Shown here: positions 32,931 through 42,602 of the stretch, in pieces
Numbering within the stretch: the stretch's first letter is position 1
Layout of the letters: each line of letters begins with the position of its first letter
Source of the DNA: Roseovarius aestuarii
GTDB taxonomy: Bacteria; Pseudomonadota; Alphaproteobacteria; Rhodobacterales; Rhodobacteraceae
Length of the DNA stretch: 64,000 nucleotides
Direction: 5' to 3'
Assembly: GCF_019966515.1 (NCBI RefSeq)
Contig: NZ_JAIMIB010000003.1
Coordinates: 186,001 to 250,000, forward strand
Made by a program: the position numbers and the translations under genes
Notes under the pieces: model-generated
What the model saw: only the letters and a program-made list of their open reading frames with translations
What the model was told of the DNA's origin: nothing
Database searches by the model: none

Positions 32931-35330
32931 CTATCCCCTCAGAACGCCACCGGTTGCCTTGATCACCTTCTCTACGATTTTGGCAGAAATCGCTTCGATA
33001 TCAGCATCTTTTAATGTGGCTTCAGTTGGTTGCAGCCGAACGGTGACGGCAAGGGATTTCTTGCCTTCGCCCAGAGCACCTCCGATGAACTCATCGAATA
33101 CGCGAACGTCTTCGATGAGGGATTTATCAGCCCCGGCGGCGGCATTGACCAGCGTCAGGGCTTCAATATCGGCATCCACGACAAAGGCGAAATCACGTTC
33201 AACCGCCTGCAGGTCGCGCAGTTCCAGCGCGCCGCGATTGGCGGTCTGGTTGCGTGGTTGCGGGATTTCGCCGGGCCAGATCGTGAAGGCAACGGCAGGT
33301 CCTTTGACATCCAGCGCCTGCAGCACGCGCGGGTGTATCTCGCCAAAGACACCGAGGGTTTTTTTCGGCCCCAGACAGATACGGCCATGGCGGCCCGGAT
33401 GCCACCAACTGTCACCACCGCGCAGGATCTGCACCTTCGAAGGTGCGCCAAGCGCCGATAGCACGGCCTCGGCATCTGCCTTGGTGTCATAGACGTCAAT
33501 CGCGCGCTGCTGCCCATGCACGTCCTTGGGGCCGGTGCGGCCCACAAGCAGGCCCGCGACCTGGGTATGCTGCTCACCCGGCTCACCGCCGTGAAATGCC
33601 GGGCCAACCTCGAACAATGCCAGGTTCATCTGCCCGCGCGCCTGATTGCGCGCCGCTGCCTGCAACAGGCCCGGCAGCAGATCGGGACGCATATGGCTCA
33701 TCTCGGAGCTGATCGGGTTGGCCAGCATCGTTGCCTCATTGCCCCCACCAAACAGCGCGGCACTGGCCTGATCGATGAAACTGTAGGTCACGCATTCATT
33801 GTAACCAAGCGCGGCGCTAGTTCGCCGGGCGATCTGTTCGCGCTTTTGCGAGGCGGACAGGATCGGCTTGGGCACACCGGTCTGAAGGCGCGGCAACGGC
33901 TTGCCCACCAGCTTGGTCAGCGAGGCCACGCGCGCGACCTCTTCCACCAGGTCGGCCTCGCCCATGACATCTGGGCGCCAGCTGGGTACATGCGCCTGGT
34001 TTCCCTCCATCCGGAAGCCAAGCGCGGTCAGGGTCTGGCGCTGTTCAGATTCGGGGATGTCCATACCGACAAGCGATCGCACGCGCGCAGGATCGAGTGT
34101 GTAGGCGCGGCTGACATCGGGCACTTCGCCCGCGACAACAAGGTTCGACGGCTCACCACCGCAGAGATCAATGATCATCTGCGTCGCCAGGTCGACGGCT
34201 TCCATGTTGAAGGCCGGGTCAATGCCGCGTTCGTTGCGGTATCGCGCGTCCGAATTGATCTTGAGCGCACGACCGGTCGTGGCGATCTGGATGTGGTCCC
34301 AAACGGCGGCTTCAAGGAAGACATTGGTGGTCTCGCCGGTACAACCGGTGGCCAGGCCGCCCATAATGCCACCGATGGATTCAATGCCCTCAGCGTCGGA
34401 AATCACTACCTGGCCAGGGCCGAAGGTATACTCTTTCTCATCCAGACCCACGAGGGTTTCACCCCCCGAGGCGCGGCGCACGCGCAGGTTACCCTTTACC
34501 TTGTCCGCATCGAACACATGCAGCGGACGGTTGCGGTCATAGGTGAAGAAATTGGTGATATCCACGAGCCTTGAAATCGGGCGCAAGCCGATGGCTTTCA
34601 GGCGCTTTTGCAGCCATTCGGGGCTGGAGCCGTTGCTGACACCACGGATCAGGCGGCCGGCGAAGACCTCGCAGCCATTGTCGCGCGTGTCATCGTCGAT
34701 GGTCACGCTGATCGGGCAGGGGAACTGTCCTTCGATATGCGCGGTTTGGGCGGGCTTCATCGTCCCCAGACCACGCGCCGCCAGATCAAGTGCAATACCG
34801 CGCACACCCAACGCATCCGGGCGGTTGGGGGTGATTGCGATTTCGATCACCGGATCGACCCTGCCGGGATCATTCGCCGCCAGCCAGTCAACAAAGCGCT
34901 CGCCGATCTCGCCTGATGGCAGCTCGATGATGCCATCATGTTCGTCGCTGAGTTCCATCTCGCGTTCCGAACACATCATGCCGTGGCTCTCGATGCCCCG
35001 GATCTTGCCGACACCGATGGTGGTGTCGATACCGGGCACATAGGTGCCGGGCTTGGCGATGACGGCGGTGATGCCGGTGCGGGCATTCGGAGCACCACAG
35101 ATGACCTGCAACTCGCCCTCGTCGGTCAGGACCTTGCAGACGCGCAGCCGGTCGGCATCGGGGTGTTGTTCGGCATGGATGACCTTGCCAATGGTGAAAT
35201 CGGCAAGCCGCTCGGCGGGGTTTTCGATCCCTTCGACCTCAAGCCCCAGATCGGTCAGGGCCTCAGCGATTTCCGCCACCGAAGTATCGGTGTCGAGATG
35301 GTCTTTGAGCCAGGAGAGCGTGAATTTCAT
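32931..35330 (-). CDS. pheT: Phenylalanyl-tRNA synthetase beta subunit
   Basis: A 799-residue protein, the normal size. It begins MKFTLSWLKDHLDT, carries the tRNA-binding EMAP-like domain (IGKVIHAEQHPDADRLRVC, residues 48-66), the B3/B4 editing region, B5, the catalytic-like core and a C-terminal anticodon-binding domain (RDFAFVVDADI). It pairs with PheS to charge tRNA-Phe. pheS lies upstream on the same strand, but about 670 bases, containing a broken SUKH gene and an inverted repeat, separate the two. Confidence 0.97.
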   Translation of the reverse strand: MKFTLSWLKDHLDTDTSVAEIAEALTDLGLEVEGIENPAERLADFTIGKVIHAEQHPDADRLRVCKVLTDEGELQVICGAPNARTGITAVIAKPGTYVPGIDTTIGVGKIRGIESHGMMCSEREMELSDEHDGIIELPSGEIGERFVDWLAANDPGRVDPVIEIAITPNRPDALGVRGIALDLAARGLGTMKPAQTAHIEGQFPCPISVTIDDDTRDNGCEVFAGRLIRGVSNGSSPEWLQKRLKAIGLRPISRLVDITNFFTYDRNRPLHVFDADKVKGNLRVRRASGGETLVGLDEKEYTFGPGQVVISDAEGIESIGGIMGGLATGCTGETTNVFLEAAVWDHIQIATTGRALKINSDARYRNERGIDPAFNMEAVDLATQMIIDLCGGEPSNLVVAGEVPDVSRAYTLDPARVRSLVGMDIPESEQRQTLTALGFRMEGNQAHVPSWRPDVMGEADLVEEVARVASLTKLVGKPLPRLQTGVPKPILSASQKREQIARRTSAALGYNECVTYSFIDQASAALFGGGNEATMLANPISSEMSHMRPDLLPGLLQAAARNQARGQMNLALFEVGPAFHGGEPGEQHTQVAGLLVGRTGPKDVHGQQRAIDVYDTKADAEAVLSALGAPSKVQILRGGDSWWHPGRHGRICLGPKKTLGVFGEIHPRVLQALDVKGPAVAFTIWPGEIPQPRNQTANRGALELRDLQAVERDFAFVVDADIEALTLVNAAAGADKSLIEDVRVFDEFIGGALGEGKKSLAVTVRLQPTEATLKDADIEAISAKIVEKVIKATGGVLRG

Positions 35331-35627
35331 ATGCCGTCATCCGCAGGTAAATCTTGGGTCACGAGCGCTTTAGCGGATATGCGCCAGAGGGGGAAGCCCA
35401 CCCGCGCGGAATCAAGGCCGAAGGCCGCCGCGCGATCGCCAGACCGCCCGCAAGGGCTGGCGATTTGGAGGAGTCGCGCAACGCTCAGAGGTCACATGTA
35501 TCTGGCTGGTATAAAGTGCCCCTAACAATCGTCGCATCGCCACCCCGCGGTCTGGCAATCGCGCGGTTTGCTGATCAGTCCTTAGGGCGGTTTCATGCAA
35601 CCTACACCTACAAACAATTTGCTGTGC
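35331..35627. other. Spacer between pheT and the SUKH remnant
   Basis: Almost 300 bases with no credible gene. It holds the long inverted repeat at 35428-35566; the rest shows no recognisable signal. Confidence 0.5.
35428..35566. repeat. Imperfect long inverted repeat upstream of pheT
   Basis: Arms 35428-35447 and 35547-35566 are reverse complements at 19 of 20 positions. Similarity continues inward for some 15 bases (GGGCTGGCGAT against GGGGTGGCGAT) with a gap. The loop is about 100 bases at its widest. A smaller nested hairpin, CGCCAG with CTGGCG, lies in the left arm. It looks like a palindromic intergenic repeat or a remnant of a small non-autonomous element. Transcribed, it would fold into a long hairpin in the pheT leader. 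Confidence 0.55.
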
Positions 35628-35990
35628 TTAGAGCCAATTACCTTCTACCGACTTTTGCCAGAAGCCAGCGAGAGTATCGGCTACCAGAACAAAATCTGCT
35701 GCGCCCCCATGAATTGCGCCAAGAAGACCATACCCAATATTCTCTGAGTATACGATGAGCTCTCCCGAACCGTTGCTACCCAAAGGCAAGAACCCTGAAG
35801 GCATAAACTCTTTGGTTGCTAGCCCAAATTCAGTCAAGGCATCGCGTGCGCTATAGAACTGGACATATTCGCCTTGGCGCTTGTCGCCGCAAAAACCTTC
35901 AAAAGATTTTGCCTCCAACCAGTAGCATCTGAGCTCATCGGGGATCTGTACACGCCAATAAGCAGTAAGTTTTTCGATTTCGAGCGTGGT
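35628..35990 (-). pseudogene. SUKH/SMI1-KNR4-like protein, 5' end degraded
   Basis: An in-frame stretch of about 120 codons reads as a SUKH-fold protein: LTAYWRVQIPDELRCYW, then GEYVQFYSA, FLPLGSNGSGELIVYS and FVLVADTLAGFW near the end. The only canonical start is a TTG at 35918, which would cut off the first helix and strand that are clearly still encoded upstream. No ATG or GTG and no ribosome site occur before that. So the start seems lost, or an unusual start is used. It is AT-richer than its neighbours and sits between pheS and pheT, as an inserted orphan. SUKH proteins often act as immunity proteins to secreted toxins; no toxin gene is nearby. Confidence 0.6.
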
Positions 35991-35998
35991 AGGGGAAA

Positions 35999-37072
35999 CT
36001 ATCGCGACAACCCACCATGCAGCGTCGGCACATCCAAGTTGGCAAATCCGTAATGCCGCAGCCAGCGCAGATCGCTGTCAAAAAAAGCGCGCAGGTCGGG
36101 GATGCCGTATTTCAGCATGGCGATGCGGTCGATGCCGACGCCGAAGGCGAAGCCCTGCCACTGATCGGGATCGATATTGCCCGAGCGCAGCACATGCGGG
36201 TGAACCATGCCGGAGCCGAGGATTTCCAGCCAGTCGTCGCCTTCGCCGATCTTCAGCGTGCCGCCCTCCCACGAGCAGCGGATGTCGACCTCGGCCGAGG
36301 GTTCGGTGAAGGGGAAATGCGAGGCGCGGAAGCGCAGCTCCACATCGTCCACCTCAAAGAACGCCTTCACGAATTCCTCAAGGCACCATTTCAGGTTCGC
36401 CATCGAGATGTCCTTGTCGATAGCCAGCCCCTCGACCTGGTGGAACATCGGGGTGTGGGTCTGGTCATAGTCGGCGCGGTAAACACGACCGGGGGCAATG
36501 ATCCGGATGGGCGCGCCGTGGTCCTGCATCGAGCGGATCTGCACCGGGCTGGTATGGGTGCGCAGCACATGCGGCGGGCGCTCGTCACCTTCGGCGCGAT
36601 GCATATAGAACGTGTCCATCTCGGCCCGGGCCGGGTGGTGGCCGGGGATGTTCAGCGCGTCGAAATTATACCAGTCGCTTTCCACCTGTGGCCCTTCGGC
36701 GACGGAAAAGCCCATATCGGCGAAGATCGCGGCCACTTCCTCGGTTACCTGCGAAATCGGATGGATGGTACCGGGACGGCGGCGGTGGCCGGGCAGGGTC
36801 ACGTCCAGCCATTCGGTCTTCAGCCGCTCGTCCAGCGCCGCATCACCGAGCGCCTGTTTCTTGGCGGCAAGGGCCGAATTGATCTCATCCTTGAGGGCAT
36901 TGAGCTTCGGGCCGGCCACCTGTCGCTCTTCGGCTGTCATCTTGCCCAGCTCGCGCATTTGCAGGCTGACTTCGCCTTTCTTGCCGACGGCTTGCACACG
37001 CAGGTCCTCAAGCGCGGCCTCATCGGCGGCGGCGGCAATGGCAGTCAGGTATTTGTCGCGTAGATCGTCCAT
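35999..37072 (-). CDS. pheS: Phenylalanyl-tRNA synthetase alpha subunit
   Basis: A 357-residue protein. After an N-terminal coiled coil (residues 1-90) the catalytic class II core has [19 protein letters not shown], the motif 2 region ([27 protein letters not shown]), [17 protein letters not shown] and the motif 3 region [24 protein letters not shown]. It forms the alpha2beta2 enzyme with PheT. Its stop codon is within a few bases of the inserted SUKH remnant. Confidence 0.97.
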   Translation of the reverse strand: MDDLRDKYLTAIAAAADEAALEDLRVQAVGKKGEVSLQMRELGKMTAEERQVAGPKLNALKDEINSALAAKKQALGDAALDERLKTEWLDVTLPGHRRRPGTIHPISQVTEEVAAIFADMGFSVAEGPQVESDWYNFDALNIPGHHPARAEMDTFYMHRAEGDERPPHVLRTHTSPVQIRSMQDHGAPIRIIAPGRVYRADYDQTHTPMFHQVEGLAIDKDISMANLKWCLEEFVKAFFEVDDVELRFRASHFPFTEPSAEVDIRCSWEGGTLKIGEGDDWLEILGSGMVHPHVLRSGNIDPDQWQGFAFGVGIDRIAMLKYGIPDLRAFFDSDLRWLRHYGFANLDVPTLHGGLSR

Positions 37073-37133
37073 CGGGTTTGTCCTGCAATCGGGTTTGCAG
37101 GCGGGTTACCGTGCATGAGCCAAGCTTGCAAGA

Positions 37134-37940
37134 CTATGCGGGTTTGGTGGCCAACATGCTGGTATAGGACATGAAGCCAAAAAACCGGTTTTCGGCGATG
37201 CGCGCCTGCGCTTCGGCCCTCAGACCTTCCGCGCCTGCCGTGGTCAAAAGCCGTTCGGCCTGCATCTTGGTCAGCGCGCGGTCGATCACCGACATGAAAT
37301 ACGCGGCCTCGCCGCTGGCGATATAGCCATGCGCCCGGACTTCACCGGTGGCAAAGCCAGCAGCCGCAGCCAGCGGCACCAGTTGCCGAGGCAGCCAGAG
37401 GTTATGGACATTCGCGTCGATCATGTATTTCACCACCGGCTCCAGCGGATCGAAATCCCCGATGGCGACGGTGGCGGTATCGTAATCCCCGTCGAAGATG
37501 GCGAGAGTGCCGCCGGGTTTCAGGATGCGAAATGCTTCAGTCATGACATCTTCGGGCCCGGGCACGTGGCACAGGAGCGTGTGCATCAAGACCAGATCGA
37601 CCGAGCCGCTATCAAGCCCCGTCGCCTTGGCGTCGCCGACCTCGAAACTGAGCCCCGGCTGATTGGCGTGATGTGTCCGCGCCCGCTCGACCATCAGTGC
37701 GGCAGGTTCGATGCCAAGCGCGCGGCTGGCTCTGGCAACGGTGATCAGATCGCGGGTGATATGGCCGGTGCCGCTGCCCATTTCGACGGCAAAGGCGCCC
37801 CCTGGTACGGTGATTTCGGACATATAGGCATGGCGCATCGCCACCTGCGCCGGATCGATGCTGCGCGCATCCATTGCGTCGGCGATGGCGATTTGAATGT
37901 CCTCGGCGGCGTTTCCGAGATTAGCATAGGGGTCTGACAT
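37134..37940 (-). CDS. SAM-dependent class I methyltransferase
   Basis: A 268-residue protein. The SAM-binding motif I is VEMGSGTGHIT (near residue 56), followed by an acidic strand end (LGIEPAALMVERA), the DLVLMHTLLCHVPGPE segment and an EAFRILKPGGTLAIFDGDYD post-motif, typical of UbiE/COQ5-like methyltransferases acting on small molecules. C-terminal residues carry an aromatic patch (FFGFMSYTSML). Substrate unknown; no pathway neighbour points to one. Confidence 0.82.
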   Translation of the reverse strand: MSDPYANLGNAAEDIQIAIADAMDARSIDPAQVAMRHAYMSEITVPGGAFAVEMGSGTGHITRDLITVARASRALGIEPAALMVERARTHHANQPGLSFEVGDAKATGLDSGSVDLVLMHTLLCHVPGPEDVMTEAFRILKPGGTLAIFDGDYDTATVAIGDFDPLEPVVKYMIDANVHNLWLPRQLVPLAAAAGFATGEVRAHGYIASGEAAYFMSVIDRALTKMQAERLLTTAGAEGLRAEAQARIAENRFFGFMSYTSMLATKPA

Positions 37941-38010
37941 CGGCGTGGTCCCTGAGACTATCTGTTTCGAGACCTCAGGATATACGTCCCAGCGGAGAAT
38001 CCAAACTGCC

Positions 38011-38910
38011 TCAGGGCAAGGGCTGTTTCAGAGTGTTGAGGTATTCACCGGTGAAGCGCAGATAGCCGTCGGATGTCACCTTGTGCCGCCCCTGCATATG
38101 GACGTGCAGATCAGGCAGCCTGTGAAAAGGTACCTGCGGCAGCGTGTGATGTTCGACATGGTAGGGCATGTTCCACGCCAGAAAGTGGATGATGCGGTTG
38201 GTGTAGGTCGTTCGTGTGTTTTCGAACATGTTGGCGACAAAGGCGCAGCGGCCATGTTCGGCCAGCAGGTAAAGGCGCAGGAAGGGCTGGCCCAGCAGGC
38301 AGGGCAACAGCCAGACCCAGAAAAGCAGCGGCGTGACGAAAAGGCTGGCGACAGTCAGGCCGTAAATCAACAGCATCCAGCGGGCCTCCACCATCACCCT
38401 GCGGTGGGCGCGCTCAGGCACGAAATCGCCGGGGTCGCGGCCAAAGGCGCTACCGATGATCCGGTCGAGCATATCGACCCAGAACGGGATGCCGGTGACA
38501 TGCACAATATAGGTGCCGATGGTGTCGGGTTTGGCCCCGGCCATGAGTTCCGGGTCTTTGCCGGGCACGTTGGTGTGGCGATGGTGCGCCAGGTGAAAAT
38601 AGCGGAACCACTCGAATGGTAGCGCGATCAGCACGCCGCAAATGCGCCCGACCCATTCGCTGAGCCGCTCATCGGCGAAGGGGGTCTTGTGGGTGGCCTC
38701 GTGTTCCAGCGTGAAGAGGAAGCAGATGGCAATCCCCTGTCCCACGAGCGCAACCTGCCAGAGCGGCAGGCCCAGGGCGATCCAGAGCCCGAAGCCCGTA
38801 ATCAGCGCCGCATGGCCCGCCAGATGGCGCAGGCCGGGTGCGTCGTCGCGCCGGTTCAGGTCGGCCAGCGTGTCGGCGGGCAGGCTGGCGATGAAGGCTT
38901 TGTGATCCAT
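38011..38910 (-). CDS. Fatty acid desaturase family membrane protein
   Basis: A 299-residue integral membrane di-iron protein. The three histidine boxes are HEATH (near residue 70), HLAHHRH (near 106) and HVEHH (near 256), with hydrophobic pairs between them. The arrangement fits the acyl-lipid desaturase/hydroxylase superfamily, which also includes carotenoid ketolases and alkane or beta-carotene hydroxylases. No electron-transfer partner is adjacent. The exact substrate cannot be read. Confidence 0.85.
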   Translation of the reverse strand: MDHKAFIASLPADTLADLNRRDDAPGLRHLAGHAALITGFGLWIALGLPLWQVALVGQGIAICFLFTLEHEATHKTPFADERLSEWVGRICGVLIALPFEWFRYFHLAHHRHTNVPGKDPELMAGAKPDTIGTYIVHVTGIPFWVDMLDRIIGSAFGRDPGDFVPERAHRRVMVEARWMLLIYGLTVASLFVTPLLFWVWLLPCLLGQPFLRLYLLAEHGRCAFVANMFENTRTTYTNRIIHFLAWNMPYHVEHHTLPQVPFHRLPDLHVHMQGRHKVTSDGYLRFTGEYLNTLKQPLP

Positions 38911-39007
38911 GGGCGCAGTCCCTGTCTGCGGATGGCAGGCCCATGCTACGACGGAACAGGCACCTTAGGCCAGCGCCGCACCCTGCCGGCGCTCAGGCGC
39001 TCAGAAA

Positions 39008-39874
39008 TTATAGCTTTTTCAGGTACTTGCCATAATCGTTCTTCATGTATTGCTCGGCCTGTTTCAACAGTGCTTCGTGGCTGATGAAGCCCATGTCATA
39101 GGCGATCTCTTCCAGGCAACCGATCTGCTGGCCTTGCCGTTTCTCGATGGTTCGGACGAAGTTGCCGGCGTCGAGCAGGCTGCCATGGGTGCCGGTATCA
39201 AGCCAAGCATAGCCTCGGCCCATGCGCTGCACGTCGAGCGAGCCCTCTTTCAGGTAGATTTCCAGCAGGGAGGTGATTTCCAGCTCGCCCCGCGGGGAGG
39301 GTTTGACCTGTCTGGCCTTTTCGGGCGCGGTGCCATCGACAAAGTAAAGCCCGGTGACGGCGTGGTTCGAGGGTGGCACTTCGGGTTTTTCCACGATTTC
39401 GCGCACGGTGCCGTCGGTGTCGAAATCGACCACGCCGTAGCGTTCGGGATCGGCCACCTGATACCCGAAAACGGTGCCACCGGTTTCCTTCTGGTCCGCC
39501 TCCTCCAGAAGTTCGGGCAGGCCGTGGCCAAAGAAGATGTTATCGCCCAGCACCAGGGTCGAGGGTGCACCGGCCAGAAATTCTTCGGCCAGAATGAACG
39601 CTTGCGCCAGCCCGTCCGGCGAGGGCTGCGCGATGTAGGTGAATGTGAGGCCCCACTGGCTGCCATCGCCGAGCATGCGCTGGAACTGGTGCTGATCCTG
39701 CGGGGTGGTGATGATCGCAATCTCGCGAATGCCCGCCAGCATCAGCACGCTGAGCGGGTAATAGATCATTGGCTTGTCATAGATCGGCAGAAGCTGTTTC
39801 GACAGGCCCTTGGTGATCGGATAGAGCCGCGTGCCCGAGCCGCCCGCCAGAATGATGCCTTTGCGGTTTGTCAT
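39008..39874 (-). CDS. rfbA: Glucose-1-phosphate thymidylyltransferase
   Basis: A 288-residue nucleotidyltransferase of RmlA length: KGIILAGGSGTRLYPITKGLSKQLLPIYDKPMIYYPLSVLMLAGI at the start, FVLGDNIFFGHGL-like residues near 110, and the GRGYAWLDTGTHGSLLDA loop. It makes dTDP-glucose, the first step of dTDP-L-rhamnose synthesis. It is last in the rfbCBDA order and overlaps rfbD by 4 bases. Confidence 0.96.
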   Translation of the reverse strand: MTNRKGIILAGGSGTRLYPITKGLSKQLLPIYDKPMIYYPLSVLMLAGIREIAIITTPQDQHQFQRMLGDGSQWGLTFTYIAQPSPDGLAQAFILAEEFLAGAPSTLVLGDNIFFGHGLPELLEEADQKETGGTVFGYQVADPERYGVVDFDTDGTVREIVEKPEVPPSNHAVTGLYFVDGTAPEKARQVKPSPRGELEITSLLEIYLKEGSLDVQRMGRGYAWLDTGTHGSLLDAGNFVRTIEKRQGQQIGCLEEIAYDMGFISHEALLKQAEQYMKNDYGKYLKKL

Positions 39875-40728
39875 GAGGGGGTTCCTTTGTCGAGATCGCT
39901 CAGGATGTCAGCCAGACCCTTGCGCCAGTCGGGCCGGGCGATGCCGAAACTCGCCTCAAGCGTTGAGCAGTCCATGCGTGAATTCAGCGGTCGTGTCGCG
40001 GGGGTTGGATAGTCCGATGTGGGAATATCCGCAACATCGCAGGTGATCCCGGCCTGTGCGAAAATCTCGCGGGCGAAATCGGCCCAGCTGACATCGGGCG
40101 CACCCGAGAAATGGTAGGTGCCGGATCTGGACGGATCGGCGATCAGGCTTTGCGCGATCCGGTGGCAGGCTTTGGCGATGTCGCGTGCGGGGGTTGGCCC
40201 GCCGATCTGGTCGGCGACCACGGTCAGGCGGTCACGGTCGGCCCCGAGGCGCAGCATGGTCTTGACGAAATTCGCGCCATGGGCCGAGACCACCCAGCTT
40301 GTGCGCAGGATGGCATGCGGGCCACCGGCGGCCCTTACGCCGTCTTCACCTTGCAGCTTGGTGCTGCCATAGGCCCCCAGCGGGCCGGTCGCGTCACCAG
40401 GGTGCCAGGGCGCGGTGCCGCCGCCTTCGAAAACGTAGTCGGTCGAGATATGTACCAGCGGGATATCCAGATCGGCACAGGCCCGCGCCATCGCGCCGGG
40501 AGCGTCACCGTTGATCACGCTGGCTAGATCCTCTTCGGATTCGGCCTTGTCCACGGCGGTGTAGGCGGCGGCGTTGATCACTGCGGCGGGCGTAAGCTCG
40601 GTGATCTTCGCCGCGCAGGCGGCGGGGTCGGTCAGGTCGGCCTGATCGCGGCCCAGACAGGTCGCACCCGGCAGGCATGCCAATTCGGTTGCCACCTGCC
40701 CATTCTTGCCGAAGACGAGAATTGTCAT
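39871..40728 (-). CDS. rfbD: dTDP-4-dehydrorhamnose reductase
   Basis: A 285-residue SDR-extended enzyme: ILVFGKNGQVATEL cofactor loop at the N-terminus, VINAAAYTAVDKAE, HISTDYVFEGG, YGSTKLQGED (the catalytic Y-x3-K) and ILRTSWV. The final step to dTDP-L-rhamnose. The ORF is open 94 codons further upstream into rfbB, but ATG 40728 has the family N-terminus. It ends with an ATGA overlap to rfbA. Confidence 0.95.
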   Translation of the reverse strand: MTILVFGKNGQVATELACLPGATCLGRDQADLTDPAACAAKITELTPAAVINAAAYTAVDKAESEEDLASVINGDAPGAMARACADLDIPLVHISTDYVFEGGGTAPWHPGDATGPLGAYGSTKLQGEDGVRAAGGPHAILRTSWVVSAHGANFVKTMLRLGADRDRLTVVADQIGGPTPARDIAKACHRIAQSLIADPSRSGTYHFSGAPDVSWADFAREIFAQAGITCDVADIPTSDYPTPATRPLNSRMDCSTLEASFGIARPDWRKGLADILSDLDKGTPS

Positions 40729-40753
40729 TCCGATACCTTTCGCACCGCAGGCG

Positions 40754-41794
40754 TTAACCGGCCTTGCCCAGACGTTGCCCAACGCCGTCACGCGATTGCA
40801 GCGCCCGCCACCAGTCTTCGTTGTCCAGATACCACTGCACGGTCTTTTCGAGCCCCTGCTCCAGCGTGACAGAGGGGCGCCAGCCCAGTTCGGTGGCGAT
40901 GCGTGTGGGGTCAATGGCATAGCGCAGATCGTGGCCGGGGCGGTCGGTGACATAGCTGATCTGATCGGCATAGGGTTTCGCGCCGGGTCGTTTTTGATCA
41001 AGGATGGCACAGATCATCCTGACCAGATCTATGTTCTTCGCCTCATTCTCGCCGCCGATATTGTAGCTGCGGCCCAGCTCGCCCTTTTGCAGCACGGTCA
41101 GCAGCGCGTCGGCGTGATCCTCGACATAAAGCCAGTCACGGACGTTTTCGCCTTTGCCATAGACCGGGATCGGCTTGCCCTGAAGCGCGTTCAAGATGAC
41201 CACCGGGATCAGCTTTTCGGGGAAGTGATAGGGCCCGTAATTGTTCGAGCAATTGGTCATCACGATAGGCAGCCCGTAGGTTTCGGCCCAGGCGCGCACC
41301 AGATGGTCGCTGGCGGCTTTCGACGCCGAGTAGGGTGAGTTGGGGGCGTAGGGCGTATCCTCGGTGAACTGGCCCTCGTCGCCCAGAGTGCCGAACACCT
41401 CATCTGTCGAGATATGGTGGAAGCGGAAACTGTCGGGCTTGCCCTTGCCGGTCCAGTAGGTGCGGGCGGCTTCCAGCATGTTGTAGGTGCCGGTGATATT
41501 GGTCTCGATGAAGTCGCCTGGGCCGTCGATCGAGCGATCCACGTGGCTTTCGGCGGCCAGATGCATCACCGCGTCGGGCTGGTGGGTGTCGAACACGCGG
41601 TCCAGGTCGGTCCGGTTGCGGATATCGACATGCTCGAAGCTGTAATTCGGGCTGTTCGACACCGGGGCGATATTTTCCAGACAGGCCGCATAGGTCAGCG
41701 CGTCAAGATTGACGACCGTGTGCCCGTCGCGCACCGCCTGCCGCACCACTGCCGAGCCGATGAACCCGGCCCCGCCGGTCACGATCAGTTTCAT
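40754..41794 (-). CDS. rfbB: dTDP-glucose 4,6-dehydratase
   Basis: A 346-residue NAD-dependent dehydratase: [17 protein letters not shown] start, [23 protein letters not shown] with the catalytic threonine-aspartate-glutamate, [14 protein letters not shown], and the [17 protein letters not shown] segment. It makes dTDP-4-keto-6-deoxyglucose. Its ATG overlaps the rfbC stop. Confidence 0.97.
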   Translation of the reverse strand: MKLIVTGGAGFIGSAVVRQAVRDGHTVVNLDALTYAACLENIAPVSNSPNYSFEHVDIRNRTDLDRVFDTHQPDAVMHLAAESHVDRSIDGPGDFIETNITGTYNMLEAARTYWTGKGKPDSFRFHHISTDEVFGTLGDEGQFTEDTPYAPNSPYSASKAASDHLVRAWAETYGLPIVMTNCSNNYGPYHFPEKLIPVVILNALQGKPIPVYGKGENVRDWLYVEDHADALLTVLQKGELGRSYNIGGENEAKNIDLVRMICAILDQKRPGAKPYADQISYVTDRPGHDLRYAIDPTRIATELGWRPSVTLEQGLEKTVQWYLDNEDWWRALQSRDGVGQRLGKAG

Positions 41795-42363
41795 GGGGCG
41801 GCTCCTTCATAGGTGAACGGGCTGTCGAAATCGGCAAAGAGCGGTGCGGCGGCATCCTTTTCGCTCAGAAGCGCCTCGGCCCCGTCCAACTGCCAGTCAA
41901 TGCCCAGATCAGGCGAATCGAAGCGCACCGCGCCGTCGCATTCCGGGGCATAGTAATCCGAGCATTTATAGATGATCTCGGTATCCGGCTCCAAAGTCGA
42001 AAACCCGTGCAGGAAGCCCTTGGGCACCAGAAGCTGCTTGCCGTTGGCAAAGCTCAGCACCGTACCGAAACTCTGGCCATAAGTGGGCGAGCCCTTGCGG
42101 ATATCCACCACCACATCGTAAAGCGCACCCCGGCCGCAGCGCACCAGCTTGTCCTGCGCATGCGGCGGCGCCTGGAAATGCAGGCCACGAACGGTCCCCT
42201 TACGGGCCGAAAGCGAATGGTTGTCCTGCACCCAGTCATAATCGAGCTCCTCGGCGGCCATGACGCGCTGGCTCCAGCTTTCCGAGAAGAACCCGCGCTC
42301 GTCGCCGAAACGGCGCGGCGTCAGAACTTTGACACCCTCAAGATTTGTGTGCTGAACGTCCAA
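41791..42363 (-). CDS. rfbC: dTDP-4-dehydrorhamnose 3,5-epimerase
   Basis: A 190-residue cupin-fold epimerase: [38 protein letters not shown] (catalytic histidine), [11 protein letters not shown] and [12 protein letters not shown]. No ATG is available; the TTG at 42363, seven bases after GGAG, gives the usual N-terminus, with a second TTG five codons further up. First gene of the rhamnose operon. Confidence 0.94.
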   Translation of the reverse strand: MDVQHTNLEGVKVLTPRRFGDERGFFSESWSQRVMAAEELDYDWVQDNHSLSARKGTVRGLHFQAPPHAQDKLVRCGRGALYDVVVDIRKGSPTYGQSFGTVLSFANGKQLLVPKGFLHGFSTLEPDTEIIYKCSDYYAPECDGAVRFDSPDLGIDWQLDGAEALLSEKDAAAPLFADFDSPFTYEGAAP

Positions 42364-42602
42364 GGTAAGCTCCGCCAATCGTCAATCATCCGGGGCCATT
42401 TAACAAGAGCAGCACCGGGAGTCACGCCCCCTGCGAGACCAGCCCCGGAATTCGACATTTTCTAGGCCAATGTACCGATGGTCAGGACGTTGTGGCCCGT
42501 GCGTATCTGAACAAACCGCTAACGGGCGGCGCGACCCTCACAGAGATCGGAAAGCATTGCGCGACAGGGTTCGGGCGAGCCTTCAGCCACAGGGATCCTT
42601 TC

